Source: Portulaca oleracea (taxonomy: Eukaryota > Streptophyta > Magnoliopsida > Caryophyllales > Portulacaceae). Taken from it: 64,000 nucleotides of DNA. Numbering within the stretch: position 1 is the stretch's first letter; each line of letters begins with the position of its first letter. The notes under the pieces are model-generated. The model was given only the letters and a program-made list of their open reading frames with translations. It was not told the DNA's origin and searched no databases. Position numbers and translations under genes: made by a program. Below are positions 43,000 through 53,659 of the stretch, one piece after another. Where the stretch lies: positions 26,678,383-26,742,382 of the forward strand of contig CM055874.1 of assembly GCA_029582165.1 (NCBI GenBank), read 5' to 3'.

Positions 43000-43380
43000 T
43001 ACATTTGTTGATAAAGTCTTCGATCCTATCATTAAGTTCTAGGGTAATTTGAACCCAAGCATGTTGCTTAGCTAATTGCCAAACTTCATCCGCATATCAC
43101 AATGCAGGAATAGATGATCTTCACTTTCATAAGAAGAGCTACACAAAGGACATGACGGAAGTATATTCATACCTCGATATGCTAGATGTGTTTTAACAGG
43201 TATAGCATCCCGGAACATCTGCCGCATGAATACCTTCAATTTCGGCTGGATATTTAGCTTCCATATCCATTTAAATTCCCAAACATTACCGAAGTAAACT
43301 CCATCATGGGCTAGCCACGTTGCAGATTTGGTTGAAAAATCCCTAGAGCTTGTCAGACCCTAACAAAGAGAGTCTTCCAT
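43000..43380 (-). pseudogene. LINE zinc-binding (zf-RVT) region
   Basis: The translated remnant includes FKWIWKLNIQPKLKVFMRQM and a CPLC...H...HC cluster near 43120-43180, typical of the zinc region between RT and RNase H in plant LINEs. It is interrupted by stops. Confidence 0.65.
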
Positions 43381-43551
43381 ATGATTATCCGACAGAGGAA
43401 TTGATGTAATGGATGCAACCACCTCCGAAGGCAGCAAAGAAGATAACATATCCACATCCCATGTTCTATCCGCCTTAATAAAATCAACGACACGCAAGGA
43501 AGTGTCAACTTGGGATATATCGAACCCATTCAATCTAGTTACAAGACTCGT

Positions 43552-44438
43552 CTAACCACACCAGTTATCAAGCCAAAAGTTTATCTTCTCACCATTTCCA
43601 ACCTGCCACCAGAGTCCTTTTGCAAAAATAGGTCTGATTTTCAAAATTGATTTCCACGCCCAAAAGTCTGTAATTTTCGGTTGAATATCAAAAATATTTT
43701 TATTTTGAACATACTTAGCACGAACCTGGTCTACCCAAAGCCCTTTACCAAACATCACTCTCCAAAGGAGTTTACAAAGGAAGGTTGTATTTACTGCCTC
43801 CACTTTCCTCAACCCTAGTCCACCTAAGGATTTCGGCCCACAAACCTTATCCCAAGCCACCATAGGTAATCCTTTCCTAGTGTTAAGGTCTTTCCAAAAA
43901 AAAAACATATACTGACCGAATCAATCTGGTTCACAATACTTGTAGGAATTCTAAAACACTGCAGAACATGAGATGGGATAGATTCAATGTGAGACTGAAT
44001 TAGCGCAACCCGCCCTGCTTTCGAGATATACTTAGCCTTCCAGGGCTGCAATTATGCTAGGGCATTAGACACTAAATGAGCAAAGGTCTCTTTGGAAGGC
44101 TGGCCTTTAAATAAGGGACACCCCCAGTACTTACCAATTGCATTTTGTTGATTTATCCCCAATACACCAACCACCATTTGTTTTTCACGAGCAGTCATAT
44201 TTTTTGAAAAAATCATAGACGATTTATGAAAATTAACGAGTTGCCCTGAATTTGCACAAAATTTATTTAAAATAGATTGTAATTGTTGACAGTCATCCAT
44301 CTTAGTACGAAAAAAAAGCAGACTATCATTGACAAAGAAAAGACAAGGGATTCTATTCCCATTTGGAGCCAGTTTAAAACCAATTCCACTATTTCGAGCT
44401 GAAGCGAGACGAGATAGGTCCGATATAAGGCCTTGCAT
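43552..44438 (-). pseudogene. LINE reverse transcriptase, C-terminal half
   Basis: Frame 44052-44438 has the catalytic strand as LFFVNDSLLFF, where active LINEs have F-A-D-D. The first Asp is replaced, so the site is dead. It then has SGQLVNFHKSS and YWGCPLFKG. The stop after SNALA leads into WKAKYISKAGRVALIQSHIESIPSH (43824-44051), then 43552-43908 with MVAWDKVCGPKSLGGLGLR and FWLDNW, all standard LINE thumb/connection motifs. Confidence 0.85.
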
Positions 44439-44491
44439 ACAAAGCAGAAAAAGATGAGGGGCTTCTCTGTCTTATTTTCACTAAATTGGCA

Positions 44492-44756
44492 CTCCCCCCC
44501 CCCCCCCCCACATTAATTGTCTTAGTTTGATTTTTACGGTCTCCAATGTCATTCTTTAATAGATAATTTCTTATATAGTAATATGTTATTAACAATTGTA
44601 ATATTATACTTTTATGACAGTACTTTTTTGTTACGAATCTAATGGTAATAATTTTATATAGCAACACATTGCATATATTGAGAAATTTATGGTCAAAAAA
44701 TTTAAAATTTGATGGTACGATTTTCAAAGACGACAATTAATATGAAACAGAGGGAG
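44492..44756. mobile_element. Stowaway-like MITE with a poly-C stretch
   Basis: Left end CTCCCCCC(n)ACATTAATTGTC, right end (reverse complement) CTCCCTCTGTTTCATATTAATTGTC. The left end has expanded to about 16 C residues. TA follows at 44757-44758. A partial copy lies at 38640-38790. Confidence 0.7.
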
Positions 44757-44798
44757 TATTTCTTATGATTTTTGATATTACTATATTTTAGAAGGGTG

Positions 44799-45463
44799 AT
44801 GATAGGAGTCTTACCTCAAGATACTTTTTAAATGTCTTACCCTTCTTCAAATTAGTATTTTGATATTTTTTAAATCAATTTTTTCAAAGTAATTTTTAAT
44901 GATCAATTATGAGAAGCTTTAACTGCGTCCATTGCTAAGTACAAATTATACTTAATCGAATCAACCTCGTTTATTAGGCTTTTTTGAAACATTTTTTGAA
45001 AATATAAAAAAGAATGTATAAAAGTGTAACTTAGACAATTTATATGTAATATTATAGTTATAGAATTCAATCATATTATTTTATTTCAACTTAATATATA
45101 ATAATATAATTTTGATGGTAGCGCAAGATACTTTAAAAGTGTCTTGTCCCAAGACTCATGTCATTTTCATTTTTTAAAATAATAAGTATTAATTATCAAT
45201 TATAAGAAACTTGGGATGTGTGAGCTACGTTAATGAGTGCAAATGATACCCTAATCGAATCAACTCCTTCCATTATGCTTATTTTAAGCGTTTTTTGAAA
45301 TATAAAAAATAATGAATAAAAGTGTAGCTTTATGCAATTTATATGTGATATTAATTATAGTTATAGAATCCAAATATATCATTTCATTTCATCTTAATAT
45401 ATAATAATATAGTTTTAATGATAGGGCAAGACACTTAAAATGTTGCCCCAAGACTCATATCAT
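44799..45463. repeat. Tandem MITE dimer: three related ends, two bodies
   Basis: Two direct ~300-bp copies of an AT-rich body (shared words: AATCGAATCAAC, TTTTTTGAAATATAAAAAA, TTATATGTAATATTA, CTTAATATATAATAATATA). They are bounded by three versions of a ~40-bp end (44799-44842 forward; 45124-45164 and 45424-45463 reversed). The middle end serves both copies. An inverted single copy lies at 46546-46852. Confidence 0.72.
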
Positions 45464-45536
45464 TTTCGTATTTGTTATTTGGGTGGCATTTTATAAATAT
45501 TATTAAATCCTTTATTGGCATTTAATTTAAATACTA

Positions 45537-46170
45537 CTCCCTCGGTTCTTTTTACATGCCATTCAAATTTTTTGAAAGCCATCTTATAAAACTATATTAT
45601 ACTTTTTTAATAGTACTTTTTTACTACAAATCTAGTGTTATTAATTTTGTTTGATAAATCATTATACAAATTAAGATATTAACAGTTAAATTTGTTTCCA
45701 AAAATACCTAGATGACACTTGAATAAAAACTGATGGATTATTGGACGATAATACATTGAACATTAGGGGTATTGGACAATTATGCACTAAATTTTTTTTT
45801 TTCGACTCTAATACACTGCACTTTGAGAGTATTGGACAATGATACACTCACAACAATTCTGGTGGTGGTTGACGCGGTGATGATCCTACTTTGAGGTGTC
45901 GTTTTTCTAATTCTTTTAGAAAAAAACTTTTGCCATGTAATAAAATACACATAAGCAGGATGATTAATATATTTTTTTGTGGAAAAATGAGAAAAACGAG
46001 ACCTCAAAGTAGAACCGCCATTATTGGAATTTTTCTAAGTGCATTATTCTCCAATACCTTCAAAATTTAGTGTATTAGAGTACAAAGAAAAAATTCAGTA
46101 CATTATTGTTCAATACCCCTAAAATTCAGTTTATTATCGTGTAATAATCCAAAACGGATGGAGCATTAGA
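45537..46170. mobile_element. Stowaway-like MITE split by a foldback element
   Basis: The left end CTCCCTCGGTTCTTTTTACATG follows TA at 45535-45536. The body resembles the 44492 MITE. Near 45733 it is interrupted by an inverted-repeat element and appears to resume at AAAACGGATGGAG (46151-46163). Confidence 0.5.
45734..46149. mobile_element. Foldback element with ~45-bp inverted ends
   Basis: Left end TTATTGGACGATAATACA..., right end (reverse complement) TTATTACACGATAATAAA..., both continuing to TTAGGGGTATTG(G/A)ACAAT. A second inverted pair lies inside (CCTACTTTGAGGTGTCGTTTT / AAACGAGACCTCAAAGTAG). The flanks AAAACTGATGGA and AAAACGGATGGA are near-identical and could be a target duplication. 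Confidence 0.6.
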
Positions 46171-46545
46171 AACAATGTCTCTAAGAGCTTTTGTACCCGT
46201 CAAAAATTATGCCAATAAAATTCAAGTAAATTCCACGTAACAATCTCGGGGTGGGCAACGGTAGTAGCATCAGTGATTTACGGAAAAAAAATTACTGGAG
46301 TATTTCAAATGAGGCTATTACCCCACTAAACGAGAGTTCTGATAGGTTGATAAGATACTAAAAATAAATGTAAGTCAAAATTTATTACATTTAAGATATA
46401 GATTCGGTAGTATTTCATAAAAATATAACATTTATTTATTTTTTTTAGACCACCAGAAACTAAAACATGAATTATTGACATACAAAATTTGAGAGTAGAA
46501 ATTATTAGAATTCAATTCTCATGTGATCTATTCGCTATATCGAAC
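46171..46545. other. Intergenic, nothing recognised
   Basis: AT-rich, no frames of note and no clear repeat. Confidence 0.5.
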
Positions 46546-46852
46546 ATGATAAATGTCTTGGGCAAGACACATATTAAGTGTCTTGTCATGATATAAAACC
46601 TATATATTTGTCAATTAAATTGAAAAATAATTACATGATTGACTTCTATAACTATAATTATATATATATAAATGATATAAAATCACACTTTTATCTATAT
46701 TTTTTAAAATTTACAAAAAGACGTATAAAGTATGCCCAACAAATAGGGTTCATTCGTTAGGATGTCAATTTTAATTGTTAGCGTCGCCAACACATTCCAA
46801 GCTACTTATAATTGATAATTAATAGTATATTCTTTTGAAATACCATGACATT
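46546..46852. repeat. Third copy of the 300-bp MITE, inverted
   Basis: It begins ATGATAAATGTCTTGGGCAAGACAC and contains the reverse complements of the body words of 44799-45463 (AATTGATAATTAATA, CTTTTATCTATATTTTTTAAAAT). It ends near CATGACAT. Confidence 0.65.
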
Positions 46853-46854
46853 TA

Positions 46855-47382
46855 TCAACAGCAAGAAATAGCTCGGCTTAAGCTTGTACATGCCCAGGAA
46901 ACTCTTGATATAGACCCCAATAATGCTAACAGCAGGACGTGAACCAAGCGCAAACTCACTATGCTAACATCCTTGATTCGGCTCGTCATCTCATCTCCCA
47001 ATAGACCAAGATTGAGAAAGAAACAATGGGGGGGTGCTTGTACTAAATTCTTCTTCAGCCGAATGAAGCAACGGAAGCAACAACAATGCATCTATACCAT
47101 TAAAGATGATAAGTTTCATTCTATAGAGGGATATGAAGAGGTGGCCAACACCATCCTTCAATTCTACAAAAATATGCTTGGTGTTAAAAGTCAGTCCCGG
47201 GAACCCATTAATCCTCCCATTATTAACCATGGAAAGCTTCTAACTGTCGATCAGCAGATTCAGTTAACTCAAGATTTCACTGAACAAGGCGTGCACGATG
47301 CTTTATTCTCCATTCCAAATCACAAATCCCCGGGTCCGGATGGCTACTCTAGTGGTTTTTCAAGGAATCTTGGGATCTCATT
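46855..47382 (+). pseudogene. LINE reverse transcriptase N-terminal fragment
   Basis: It encodes the region just before and at the start of LINE RT: TKFFFSRMKQRKQQQCIYTI, GYEEVANTILQFYKNMLG, then ALFSIPNHKSPGPDGYSSGFF near the 3' end. Several frameshifts are present (near 46935, 47020 and 47362). The LTR of the B5-B6 array inserts right after the W-D-L-I codons at 47382. No matching continuation is visible beyond the array. Confidence 0.82.
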
Positions 47383-48206
47383 TGATGTATAATAGGATCA
47401 CAAAATCTCATTACACAAAAGGGTTTAGGATCTTTAAGAGCGAAGATGAAAATCTCCCTTCTCAAAGTTCTTAGGATTCGAAAATGGAATGGATATGGAT
47501 AGAAAAGATGGAAAGAACTTATGAAAGATGATTACCAAACGAATGTAGTTGATGATCGAATGGAACAACGATTGAATGCTTTGATTGAATGAACGATAAT
47601 GGCAATTGAAGCTCCTTTGAAGGATAAAGACACACCACCTTCAAGACTCTTCAATTCCTTCCTTTCACCACCAAGGATGCCAACCTTGGATAGAAGAAGG
47701 GGAGAAACTCGAAACTCCCTCAAGAGTTCGAAAACTAGCAAGGCTAGAGAGAAAACAACAACATCAAGTGTTTGTTTGAATTTTGTATATTGATTGAATT
47801 GAATGAGATTACAAGGCACCCAAGGGGTCTATTTATACTAATAGAGGACCCCCCTTGGCGTGTACATTTCAAGAAAAAGGAGTAAACTAGCTTACATCAT
47901 CTAATACAAGAATGACATCATAAAGAAACAAGTGAACTAAGCTAGATTACATTTGATGATAACTCTCTCAATTCTTATCCAAATCTAAAGATTCTTGAAC
48001 CATTGGAAACCTCTTGAAAAGTAGATCATTTCACTCTAGGATACTTTCCTTGGTAGCTTCATGGTTCTTGAGTTAGAGAGCAAATCATCACTCCTCCATG
48101 GTTAAGACAAGTCGAATGTGTACCACATGTGATAGTTTCAAGCTCCTTTTGAATGTAGCTAAGTACTTGGCTTCCATGATGTAGGTTTGGGACCAAATCT
48201 ACATCA
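47383..48206 (-). repeat. Family B LTR, left end of the B5-B6 array
   Basis: 824 bp, TGATGTATAATAGG to CTACATCA on +. The flank TCATT (47378-47382) is the expected left target duplication. Its partner is not found because the right end of the array is truncated. Confidence 0.9.
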
Positions 48207-51200
48207 TTCCCCCCTAGTTGAAAAGAGTTTGTCCTCAAACTAGGAAGTTCTCCATTATCTCCATAAAAGGGCTTGAGATCACCCTCATTAAAAGTGCAAC
48301 TCCCTTCATAGTCTTCTCCAAGTTGCAATTTATAAGCGTTATCACCAATCTTCTCCAAAACTTTATAAGGACCATCTCCTCTTGGTGCAAGCTTACCTTT
48401 CCTCTTGGTAGGAAATCTTTCTTTCTTTAAGTGAATCCAAACAAGATCTCCAGGCTCAAATACAACCTTCTTCCTTGATTTATTCACTCTACTTGATACA
48501 CTTGAGGTATACTTCTCAATTTTAGCTCGAACCTCCTCATGTAGCTTCTTAATCTCTTCCACCCTTTTGTTAGCTTCAAAACTAAACTTTGTTGATGTAG
48601 AGATGGGCGTGAGATCCATTGGTTGGAGAGGGTTCCTTCCATAAACAACTTGAAAAGGTGACAACCCTGTGGCTGTAATTGGACTTCGATTGAAGGCAAA
48701 TTCAGCATGACATAGAAGAGTATCCCAACCCTTCTTGTCTTTACTCACCAATATCCGAAGAAGAGCTCCCAAAGTTCAATTAGTCACTTCGGTTTGTCCA
48801 TCCGTTTGTGGATGACATGCGGTGCTAAACTTCAATGTTGAACCAAGCTTCTTCCATAAAGTAAGCCAAAAATGACTAAGGAACTTGGAATCGCGATCAC
48901 TCACCATGGTCTTTGGAATGCCATGTACCTTCACTATTTCCTCAAAATAAAGGTTTGCAACCTTAGTAGCATCATAAGTAGTATGGCATGAAATAAAATG
49001 AGCCATCTTGGAAAATCTATCAACGACCACCATAATAGAATCTTTGCCTCTTTGTGTTCTTGGTAGACCAACAACGAAGTCTAAACTCACATTTTCCCAT
49101 GGATGATGTGGAATGGGCAAAGGAGTATACAACCCTTGTGGTAAAGCATGTACCTTTGAAATATTGCAAGTATTACACCTCTTTACCATGTGCTCAACAT
49201 CTTTAATCATGCTTGGCCAAAAATAATGTTCCTTCATCATAAGGTAGGTCTTCTCAATTCCAAAGTGACCCGCCAATGATCCACTATGGACCTCCATGAT
49301 TAATAACTCTCGGATGCTACTTTTAGGGATACAAAGTTGATTCCCTTTGAAGAGAAACCCATTTTCAATGTGAAAAAGTTGATGGGGGTGCTTCTTACAA
49401 AGCTCATAAACCTCCTTAAAATCCTAATCATTTTCATACAACTCTTTGATATGCTCAAAACTAAGGACTCTTGAATCTAAAACATGGGTAAGTAAGTACC
49501 TTCTTGATAAAGCATCCGCTCCTTTGTTTAAATGACCCGCTTTATGTTTGATCAAAAAATGGAATGCTTGCATATACTCCACCCATTTGGCGTGCCTTGG
49601 GTTTAACTTGTGTTGCCCTTGGATGAATTTAAGAGCTTCATGATCACTATGTAAGTTGAATTCACCACTTAGAAGATAATGCCTCCAATGTTCAAGAGCT
49701 CTTATGATGGCATAGAACTCTTTGTCATAGGTGCTATACTTCCTCTTAGCTTCATTCAACTTCTCACTAAAGTAAGAAATGGGGCGGCCTTCTTGGGTTA
49801 GGACGGCTCCAATTCCTACTCCGCTTGCATCCACTTCAACTTCAAACACTTTATCAAAACATGGTAAAGCAAGAATAAGTGCATGACACAATTTCTCCTT
49901 AATCACTTCAAACGCTTCATTAGCACCTCTAGTCCATATAAACTCCTTCTCTTTCAACAATTCGGTCATAGGTGCAAGAATGGAGCTAAAATTCCTTATA
50001 AACCTTTTATAGAAAGATGCTAAACCATGAAAGCTTCGTACCTCATGAATGGACTTTGGTGTAGGCCACTCTTGAATAGCTTTCACCTTCTCCTTGTCGA
50101 CTTGTATGCCCTCTTGTGAAAGAACATATCCAAGGAACACAATCTTGGATGAGAAGAAATGGCATTTCTCCAAATTGGCGTAGAGCTTCTCCTTCTCCAA
50201 GATGTACATGACCAACTCTAGATGCTTTACATGTTCCCTTTCACTTCTACTATATACAAGAATATCATCAAAGTAAACTACTACACATTTGCCAATAAGA
50301 GGCTTCAATACATGATTCATTAAACGCATAAAAGTAGATGGTGCATTTGTAAGGCCAAATGGCATCACAAGCCATTCATATAATCCCTCCTTGGTCTTGA
50401 ATGCCGTTTTCCACTCATCTCCTTCATGAATCCTTATTTGATGATATCCACTCCTTAAATCAACTTTAGGAAACACAACACTTCCATGTAGCTCATCAAG
50501 TAGATCCTCAAGGCGTGGGATTGGGAATCTATACTTGATTGTGATTTTGTTTATGGCTTGACAATCCATACACATTCTTTGAGACCCATCTTTCTTAGGC
50601 ACAAGTAAGACCGGAACGGCACATGGACTCATGCTTTCACGCACCAAGCCTTTGGATAGGAGCTCATCTACTTGCCTTTGTACTTCTTGAGCTTCCTTTG
50701 GATTCATTCGATAGGCCGGTTTGTTGGGGAGCATAGAACCCGGAACTAGATCAATTTTGTGCTCAATTTCTCTTCTTGGAGGTAATCCCTTGGGCATCTC
50801 TTTTGGGAACAAGTGCTTGAATCGTTCCAAAAGAGGGTGAAGACGTGCATGCTCAATAGTTGGGGTCGCTTCTTCCTCCTCCAAGTTTGCTAGAATAAGA
50901 TCTTTATGCTCTTGGACTTCATGATATTCGACCTTCATGAATGTCACAATGTTAGTCTCCTCCTTTTGTTGTTGTTGTTGGGGACGTATGATCGATGATG
51001 GTGAGAGAGGAGCCAAAGTGATCTTCTTTTTGTTGAGAACAAACGTGTATGTGTTCATTATCCCATCATGCGTGACATGCCTATCAAAAAGCCAAGGTCT
51101 CCCAAGCAAAATATGACAAGCATCTATTGGAATTACATCTCACCAAATAGAATCTTTATAGTTTCTACCAATGAAAAGACTTACAAGTACACGATGAACC

Positions 51201-52519
51201 ACTCCAATTCCCTTCCCATGACTTAGCCATTGAATGGTGTAAGGGGATGGGTGTGGACTAACCTCCAATTGTAGTTTGTTCACCATGGTTGTAGAAGCGG
51301 CATTAGTGCAACTTCCTCCATCAATGATTAGAGAACACACCTTGCCTTGAATGGTACATATTGTGCGAAAGATGTTTTCCCTTTGTTCTAGCTCGTTTGG
51401 GACACAAGCAACAGTTAAGGCCCTTCTTACTACTAGCATTTCTCCTTCATCGGCATCTTTTACTTCCTCTTCCTCATTCTCGTCATCTTCTTCTTCTTTC
51501 TCATGTTCATTTTCATGATACTCCGGTTCTACATACAAAGCACTTTGATATTCCACCAAAGATACCACCCTTTTGTTAGGACACTCCGAAGCATAATGTC
51601 CTAAGCCTTGACAACGAAAACACTTTCTTGGGGTTAGGGGTTTTTGTTCTTGGACGTGGGGTTTGGGGATGGATGGGGGTTGATTTTGTGGTGCTCTTGT
51701 GTTTGGTTGTTTTGTGGGGAATGTGGATTTTTGTGGTGGAATGTAAGAACGTGTGTTTTGTGGGGGTTTGTATGTGGTTTGATACTTGGTCACATTTTCT
51801 TTCCCTCTTTCCTTTCTTTGCCTTTCTACTTTTAAGGCCAAAGAACTCAATTCGTCCAAAGATTGGTAAGGATGTAATTCAACAATGTTACGAATCCAAT
51901 CATTTAGACCATATAGAAAACGTACAAAAGTTTGAGGTTCATCCTCTTGGAGATCACAACGCCAAAGGATATGCTCGAATTCCTTTGTGTACTCCTCAAC
52001 ACTTTTGCTCCCTTGGACCAAACGTTGCAATTTGTAATAGTTATCTTGGAGATAACTTGGTGATAGGAACTTTTCTTGCAACTTCTTCTTCATTTTGATT
52101 CATGCTTTGATCTTGTCCTTCCCTTGTATTTGCCTCTTCTTTTGCAAGTTAGTCCACCAAATGGACGCATGTTTTCGCAATTTAAGAGCCACATATTTCA
52201 CTTTCTTTTCGTCTTAGACCTCCTTAAGATCAAAAACACGTTCAACAATTTGCATCCAATCTAGAAAGTTTTCAGGATCAAGATTACCATCAAATTCAGG
52301 GATCTCCACTTTGAAGTCGAAACATTCCTCCCTTGAGGGACGTCTTTGTGGCACTTCTTCATCACTTTCATTAACCTCACTATCTCCACGGTTCACCCTA
52401 TGTTGTAGATGCATGTATCTCTTAAGTTGATCGTTGAGATAGGTGATTCTTTTCTTCAAAGCTACAACATCTTCTTGGGGTTCCGTAGGTGTAGGTGTCG
52501 AAGTGCTTGAATCTTCCAT
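48059..52519 (-). pseudogene. Gag-pol of B5, broken by five premature stops
   Basis: ATG at 52519. Full domain set: Gag, CCHC knuckle (near 51600-51640), protease DGG, RT (VYFDD near 50290; frame 49424-51109), RNase H, integrase finger and core (48776-49297) and GPY/F end (48059-48772). Stops: CAA to TAA after LKEV (~52215), a stop/frame loss near 52095, TGT to TGA after DSIW (~51138), GAG to TAG after YEND (~49421) and CGA to TGA after EVTN (~48774). LKEV-stop and YEND-stop recur in B6. The frame ends inside the LTR at 48059. Confidence 0.9.
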
Positions 52520-52832
52520 CTTGAACAATCTTGGTGCAAAAAGATTGCAAGAATCACGGTTTTGGGGTTTTGGGGGGTAAAGGACGAGAGGGGTTTGTGT
52601 TTAGGTGGATTTTGTGTTTGATTTGGGGGTTCTTTGTGGAGTTTATGGTTCTTTATGAGTTCTTGATGAGATCTTGTTGAGTTCTTGATGAGTTCTTGGA
52701 AGAACTTATGGGTGGCGTGAGAATGGTGGGATGGTGGAGGATGGATTTGTGGTGGAAAGAATGTAAAAAGATGGTGCAAGAACTAAGAGAATCAAACTCC
52801 TAAGCTCTGATACCAATTTTGATGTATAATGG
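48207..52832 (-). mobile_element. Internal region of Ty3/gypsy element B5
   Basis: It runs from the polypurine tract (complement at 48207-48215) to the primer-binding site at 52804-52815. Between the Gag start and the primer-binding site (52520-52803) is a noncoding leader. A 13-bp duplication of the LTR end lies at its right border. Confidence 0.9.
52804..52815 (-). other. Primer-binding site of B5
   Basis: An exact GCTCTGATACCA on +. Confidence 0.92.
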
Positions 52833-52845
52833 TGATGTATAATGG
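52820..52845. repeat. 13-bp tandem duplication of the LTR end
   Basis: TGATGTATAATGG occurs twice in direct succession (52820-52832 and 52833-52845), between the B5 primer-binding site and the LTR. No other B LTR here has it. Confidence 0.9.
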
Positions 52846-53659
52846 GATCACAAAATCTCATTACACAAAAGGGTTTAGGATCTTTAAGAGCGAAGATGAA
52901 AATCTCCCTTCTCAAAGTTCTTAGGATTCGAAAATGGAATGGAAATGGATAGAAAAGATGGAAAGAACTTATGAAAGATGATTACCAAACGAATGTAGTT
53001 GATGATCGAATGGAAGAACGATTGAATGCTTTGATTGAATGAACGATAATGGCGATTGAAGCTCCTTTGTAGAATAAAGACACACCACCTTCAAGATTCT
53101 TCAATTCCTTCCTTTCACCACCAAGGATGCCAACCTTGGATAGAAGAAGGGGAGAAACTCGAAACTCCCTCAAGAGTTCGAAAACTAGCAACGCTAGAGA
53201 GAAAACAACAACATCAAGTGTTTGTTTGAATTTTGTATATTGATTGAATTGAATGAGATTACAAGGCACCCAGGGGGTCTATTTATACTAATAGAGGACC
53301 CCCCCCCTTGGCGTGTACATTTCAAGAAAAAGGAGTAAACTAGCTTACAGCATCTAATACAAGAATGATATCATAAAGAAACAAGTGAACTAAGCTAGAT
53401 TACATTTGATGATAACTCTCTCAATTCTTATCCAAATCTAAAGATTCTTGAACCATTGGAAACCTCTTGAAAAGTAGATCATTTCACTCTAGGATACTTT
53501 CCTTGGTAGCTTCATGGTTCTTGAGTTAAAGAGCAAATCATCACTCCTCCATGGTTAAGACAAGTCGAATGTGTACCACATGTGATAGTTTCAAGCTCCT
53601 TTTGAATGTAGCTAAGTACTTGGCTTCCATGATGTAGGTTTGGGACCAAATCTACATCA
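52833..53659 (-). repeat. Middle LTR of the B5-B6 array, shared by both
   Basis: 827 bp. It is the 5' LTR of B5 and the 3' LTR of B6, with the B6 polypurine tract directly to its right. Confidence 0.9.

Larger units (their letters stand above)
42231..44480 (-). mobile_element. 5'-truncated LINE (non-LTR retrotransposon), decayed
   Basis: Element sense runs from 44480 to 42231. It starts within RT, just before the SP(H)LFLLCMQGL motif, so the endonuclease and the RT N-terminal half are missing. Order: RT palm and thumb, a connection region, a zf-RVT zinc region, and a C-terminal RNase H-like domain. It ends shortly after the stop with an A-rich tail (about 42229-42247 on +). This is the standard layout of plant L1-type LINEs. 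Frames are broken at many points. The left side abuts a MITE at 44492. Confidence 0.85.

Noticed and set aside
47532..47819. 95-residue - strand frame in B LTRs (also 12718-13005 +, 24473-24760, 52982-53269, 58422-58709)
   Set aside because: It lies downstream of the LTR TATA box, so it could be a leader ORF, but it is present only because the LTR is repeated. There is no family match or independent sign of translation, so it is not called.
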